Shown here: positions 62,687 to 64,000 of the stretch, piece by piece | Position numbering within the stretch: the first letter of the stretch is position 1 | Layout: each line of letters starts with the position of its first letter | From: an uncultured Gemmatimonadota bacterium | GTDB lineage: Bacteria; Gemmatimonadota; Gemmatimonadetes; Gemmatimonadales; Gemmatimonadaceae | Direction of reading: 5' to 3' | NCBI GenBank assembly: GCA_902826615.1 | Contig: CADEFN010000003.1 | Location: 248,001 to 312,000 of the forward strand | DNA: 64,000 nt | Program-made: the position numbers and the translations under genes | Notes under the pieces: generated by a model | What the model saw: only the letters and a program-made list of their open reading frames with translations | Databases searched by the model: none | Told to the model about the DNA's origin: nothing

Positions 62687-63268
62687 ATGTCGGCAAGCAC
62701 CGGTGTGGTTGGTTTGCTCCGTTCCCGCGCGGGACTCGCCGTACTGGCGCTCGCCGCGCTCGTCGTCTTTAGCGGCGCCCTCGACTATCTGAGTGACAAG
62801 GCCTTCTACCCATGGGCGCTCGTGAAGCCCGGGCTGATGACGAGCTGGCGCGGCTCCCTGACCGCTGGCAACGGCGATCGTCTCACGGTCTCGGTGCAAC
62901 TCCAGCGCGCACGTGGCTCGAGGGGACGGCGCGCCTGCGCCAAATGCAACCAGCTCGAGGGAGTGGCAGTCACCTGTAACGCCAAGGGGTATCGACGCAC
63001 CTATCGCGTCGCCGGATCGCCCAAGGACCGCCGAGGGACCGCGCTGCTGATCGGGGCCGCGCCCAACGTCACACCACCCCCGGATGGTCTCGAGCTCGAT
63101 GTCCTCAAGGGAAGCTGGGACGGCGCAGGGGTGCTAGAGATGATGGCGGACTTTCATTGGCGTCGCGGTCAATCCGCCATCTCGTCCAGCGACGACCCGG
63201 CGACTCAGCCCGTGCCCATCCGGTTGACTCCTCTGGAGAACGCGACCACGCGAGCGTGTGGCGAGTAG
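62687..63268 (+). CDS. Membrane-anchored protein of unknown function
   Basis: The 193-residue protein has one N-terminal helix (AGLAVLALAALVVFSGALDYL) and an exported domain of about 150 residues. A CAKCNQLEGVAVTCNAKGYR segment with three cysteines could bind a metal ion or form a disulphide. Strands around WRGSLTAGNGDRLTVSVQL and LELDVLKGSWDGAG suggest a beta-rich fold. No family is recognised. It lies 40 bases before the next gene. Confidence 0.65.
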   Translation: MSASTGVVGLLRSRAGLAVLALAALVVFSGALDYLSDKAFYPWALVKPGLMTSWRGSLTAGNGDRLTVSVQLQRARGSRGRRACAKCNQLEGVAVTCNAKGYRRTYRVAGSPKDRRGTALLIGAAPNVTPPPDGLELDVLKGSWDGAGVLEMMADFHWRRGQSAISSSDDPATQPVPIRLTPLENATTRACGE

Positions 63269-63308
63269 CGACGTCAGCACTTTGCGCCTGGGCCGAACTG
63301 AACCCATC

Positions 63309-64000
63309 ATGCATTCCGGCATTCGTCACCTGATGGTCCATGGCGCCGAGGGCACCGCGCCCTTCCCCGCCATCGTCCAGTACCCGACTGATGTGTCGGG
63401 ACCGGGGATGACCATCGGCCCCTACCATTTCGAAGCGACGCTCGACGCACCGCCGGCGTCTGGGCGCTTCCCGGTCTGTGTCATCTCGCACGGCGGCGGC
63501 GGCTCCCACCTGCTCTATCGGTCGATTGCCACGCACCTTGCGGTCAACGGCTACATCGTCGTCTGTCCCGAGCACCCGGGCGACAACCGCAACGATCGCT
63601 CGCAGACCAACACCGAGAATGCCGCTTTGCAGCGACCCACGCACGCCTCGCGTGCGATCGACGCCGTCTTCGCGGACCCACTGCTCGGCCCCGTGGCAGA
63701 CCCGTCGCGTGTCTGCGCCGCTGGGCACTCGATGGGTGGCTTCACCGCCCTCGCGCTCGCTGGTGGCCGGCCCTGGTCACGTCCTGGTGCGCGTGTACTC
63801 ACGCAGCCCGACGCACGCATCCGCGCGGCGGTCCTCCTCGCGCCGGCGACGGACTGGTTCCTCGGCCCCGGCTCGCTCACGGACGTCTCAGTACCGCTGC
63901 TCGTGCTGGCCGGAGAGCGGGACACGGTGACGCCACCGGCCTCAATCGAGCGCGCCCTCAAAGGGCTGCCGCCGGGGACGCCGGTCGATTTCGAAGTGAT
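63309..64000 (+). CDS. Alpha/beta hydrolase, dienelactone-hydrolase-like (partial)
   Basis: The reading frame from ATG 63309 remains open to the right edge, so the C terminus is missing. The fold is recognisable: FPAIVQYPTDVSGPG, PVCVISHGGGGSHLLYRS (oxyanion part), IVVCPEHPGDNRND, the nucleophile elbow CAAGHSMGGFTAL and VPLLVLAGERDTVTPP, where the acid Asp is expected. This arrangement is typical of secreted or cytoplasmic platelet-activating-factor acetylhydrolase-like and dienelactone hydrolases. Substrate unknown. Confidence 0.85.
   Translation, partial: MHSGIRHLMVHGAEGTAPFPAIVQYPTDVSGPGMTIGPYHFEATLDAPPASGRFPVCVISHGGGGSHLLYRSIATHLAVNGYIVVCPEHPGDNRNDRSQTNTENAALQRPTHASRAIDAVFADPLLGPVADPSRVCAAGHSMGGFTALALAGGRPWSRPGARVLTQPDARIRAAVLLAPATDWFLGPGSLTDVSVPLLVLAGERDTVTPPASIERALKGLPPGTPVDFEV

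Overview
The window is about two-thirds GC, with GTG starts, many secreted or lipoprotein genes carrying short signal peptides, and a set of families (VPS10/BNR repeat proteins, S9 peptidases, PKD, Big2 and PepSY proteins, DUF1028, DUF885, Minf_1886) that together suggest a member of the Gemmatimonadota. The presence of a PpsR-type photosynthesis regulator fits that phylum, some members of which carry a horizontally acquired photosynthesis cluster. The assignment is an inference from gene content; no rRNA or other phylogenetic marker was used.

Layout. 0-8 kb: end of a PKD protein, a large BNR/VPS10 protein, ppsR, then a reverse-strand run of a frameshifted hemJ remnant, a Big2-metalloprotease lipoprotein and idi. 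8.5-10 kb: tRNA-Met and tRNA-fMet flank a small pseudopilin pair. 9.9-15.5 kb: a compact reverse housekeeping block (nnrDE, thiL, plsC, eno, ftsB, plus a zinc-ribbon protein and a Minf_1886 protein). 15.6-33.3 kb: ordinary chromosomal genes, among them DUF1028, two tandem paralogues, proline dehydrogenase, a beta-propeller, an S9 peptidase, an SRPBCC protein, DUF2891, an isoquinoline 1-oxidoreductase-like pair, a TPR protein, and a sigma-54 activator between two lipoproteins with Asp-rich runs.

33.5-57 kb is accessory. The 3' end of a DUF885 peptidase gene (34980-35207) is duplicated in diverged form at 38201-38429. The two copies bracket rhuM genes and an array of about 40 heptad (21-bp) repeats. 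A composite defence locus follows: hsdM, a GmrSD-like DUF262/HNH protein, hsdS, an AlbA_2 ATP-binding protein, then hsdR behind its own repeat-rich upstream region. Next comes an unrecognised 1029-residue protein. From 52.4 to 54.9 kb there are two well-formed integron attC sites with no integrase in view, carrying an S-subunit-like fragment, a broken Rhs tip with a small membrane protein, and a hicBA toxin-antitoxin pair. Each attC is preceded by a three-hairpin module that keeps its pairing despite sequence change. An orphan HipB-like repressor with three operator-like palindromes spaced 27 bp apart follows.

56-64 kb returns to chromosomal content: a DUF1348 protein, a Kelch-like protein, a lipoprotein, a LuxR/hydrolase/degenerate-cyclase fusion, a truncated haemoglobin lipoprotein with a four-cysteine MarR regulator, a class C beta-lactamase-like hydrolase and the start of an alpha/beta hydrolase.

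The most unusual content is the attC region with its conserved upstream hairpin module, the duplicated DUF885 end flanking the repeat array, palindromes at the same codon position in the rhuM copies, and the composite type I/GmrSD locus.
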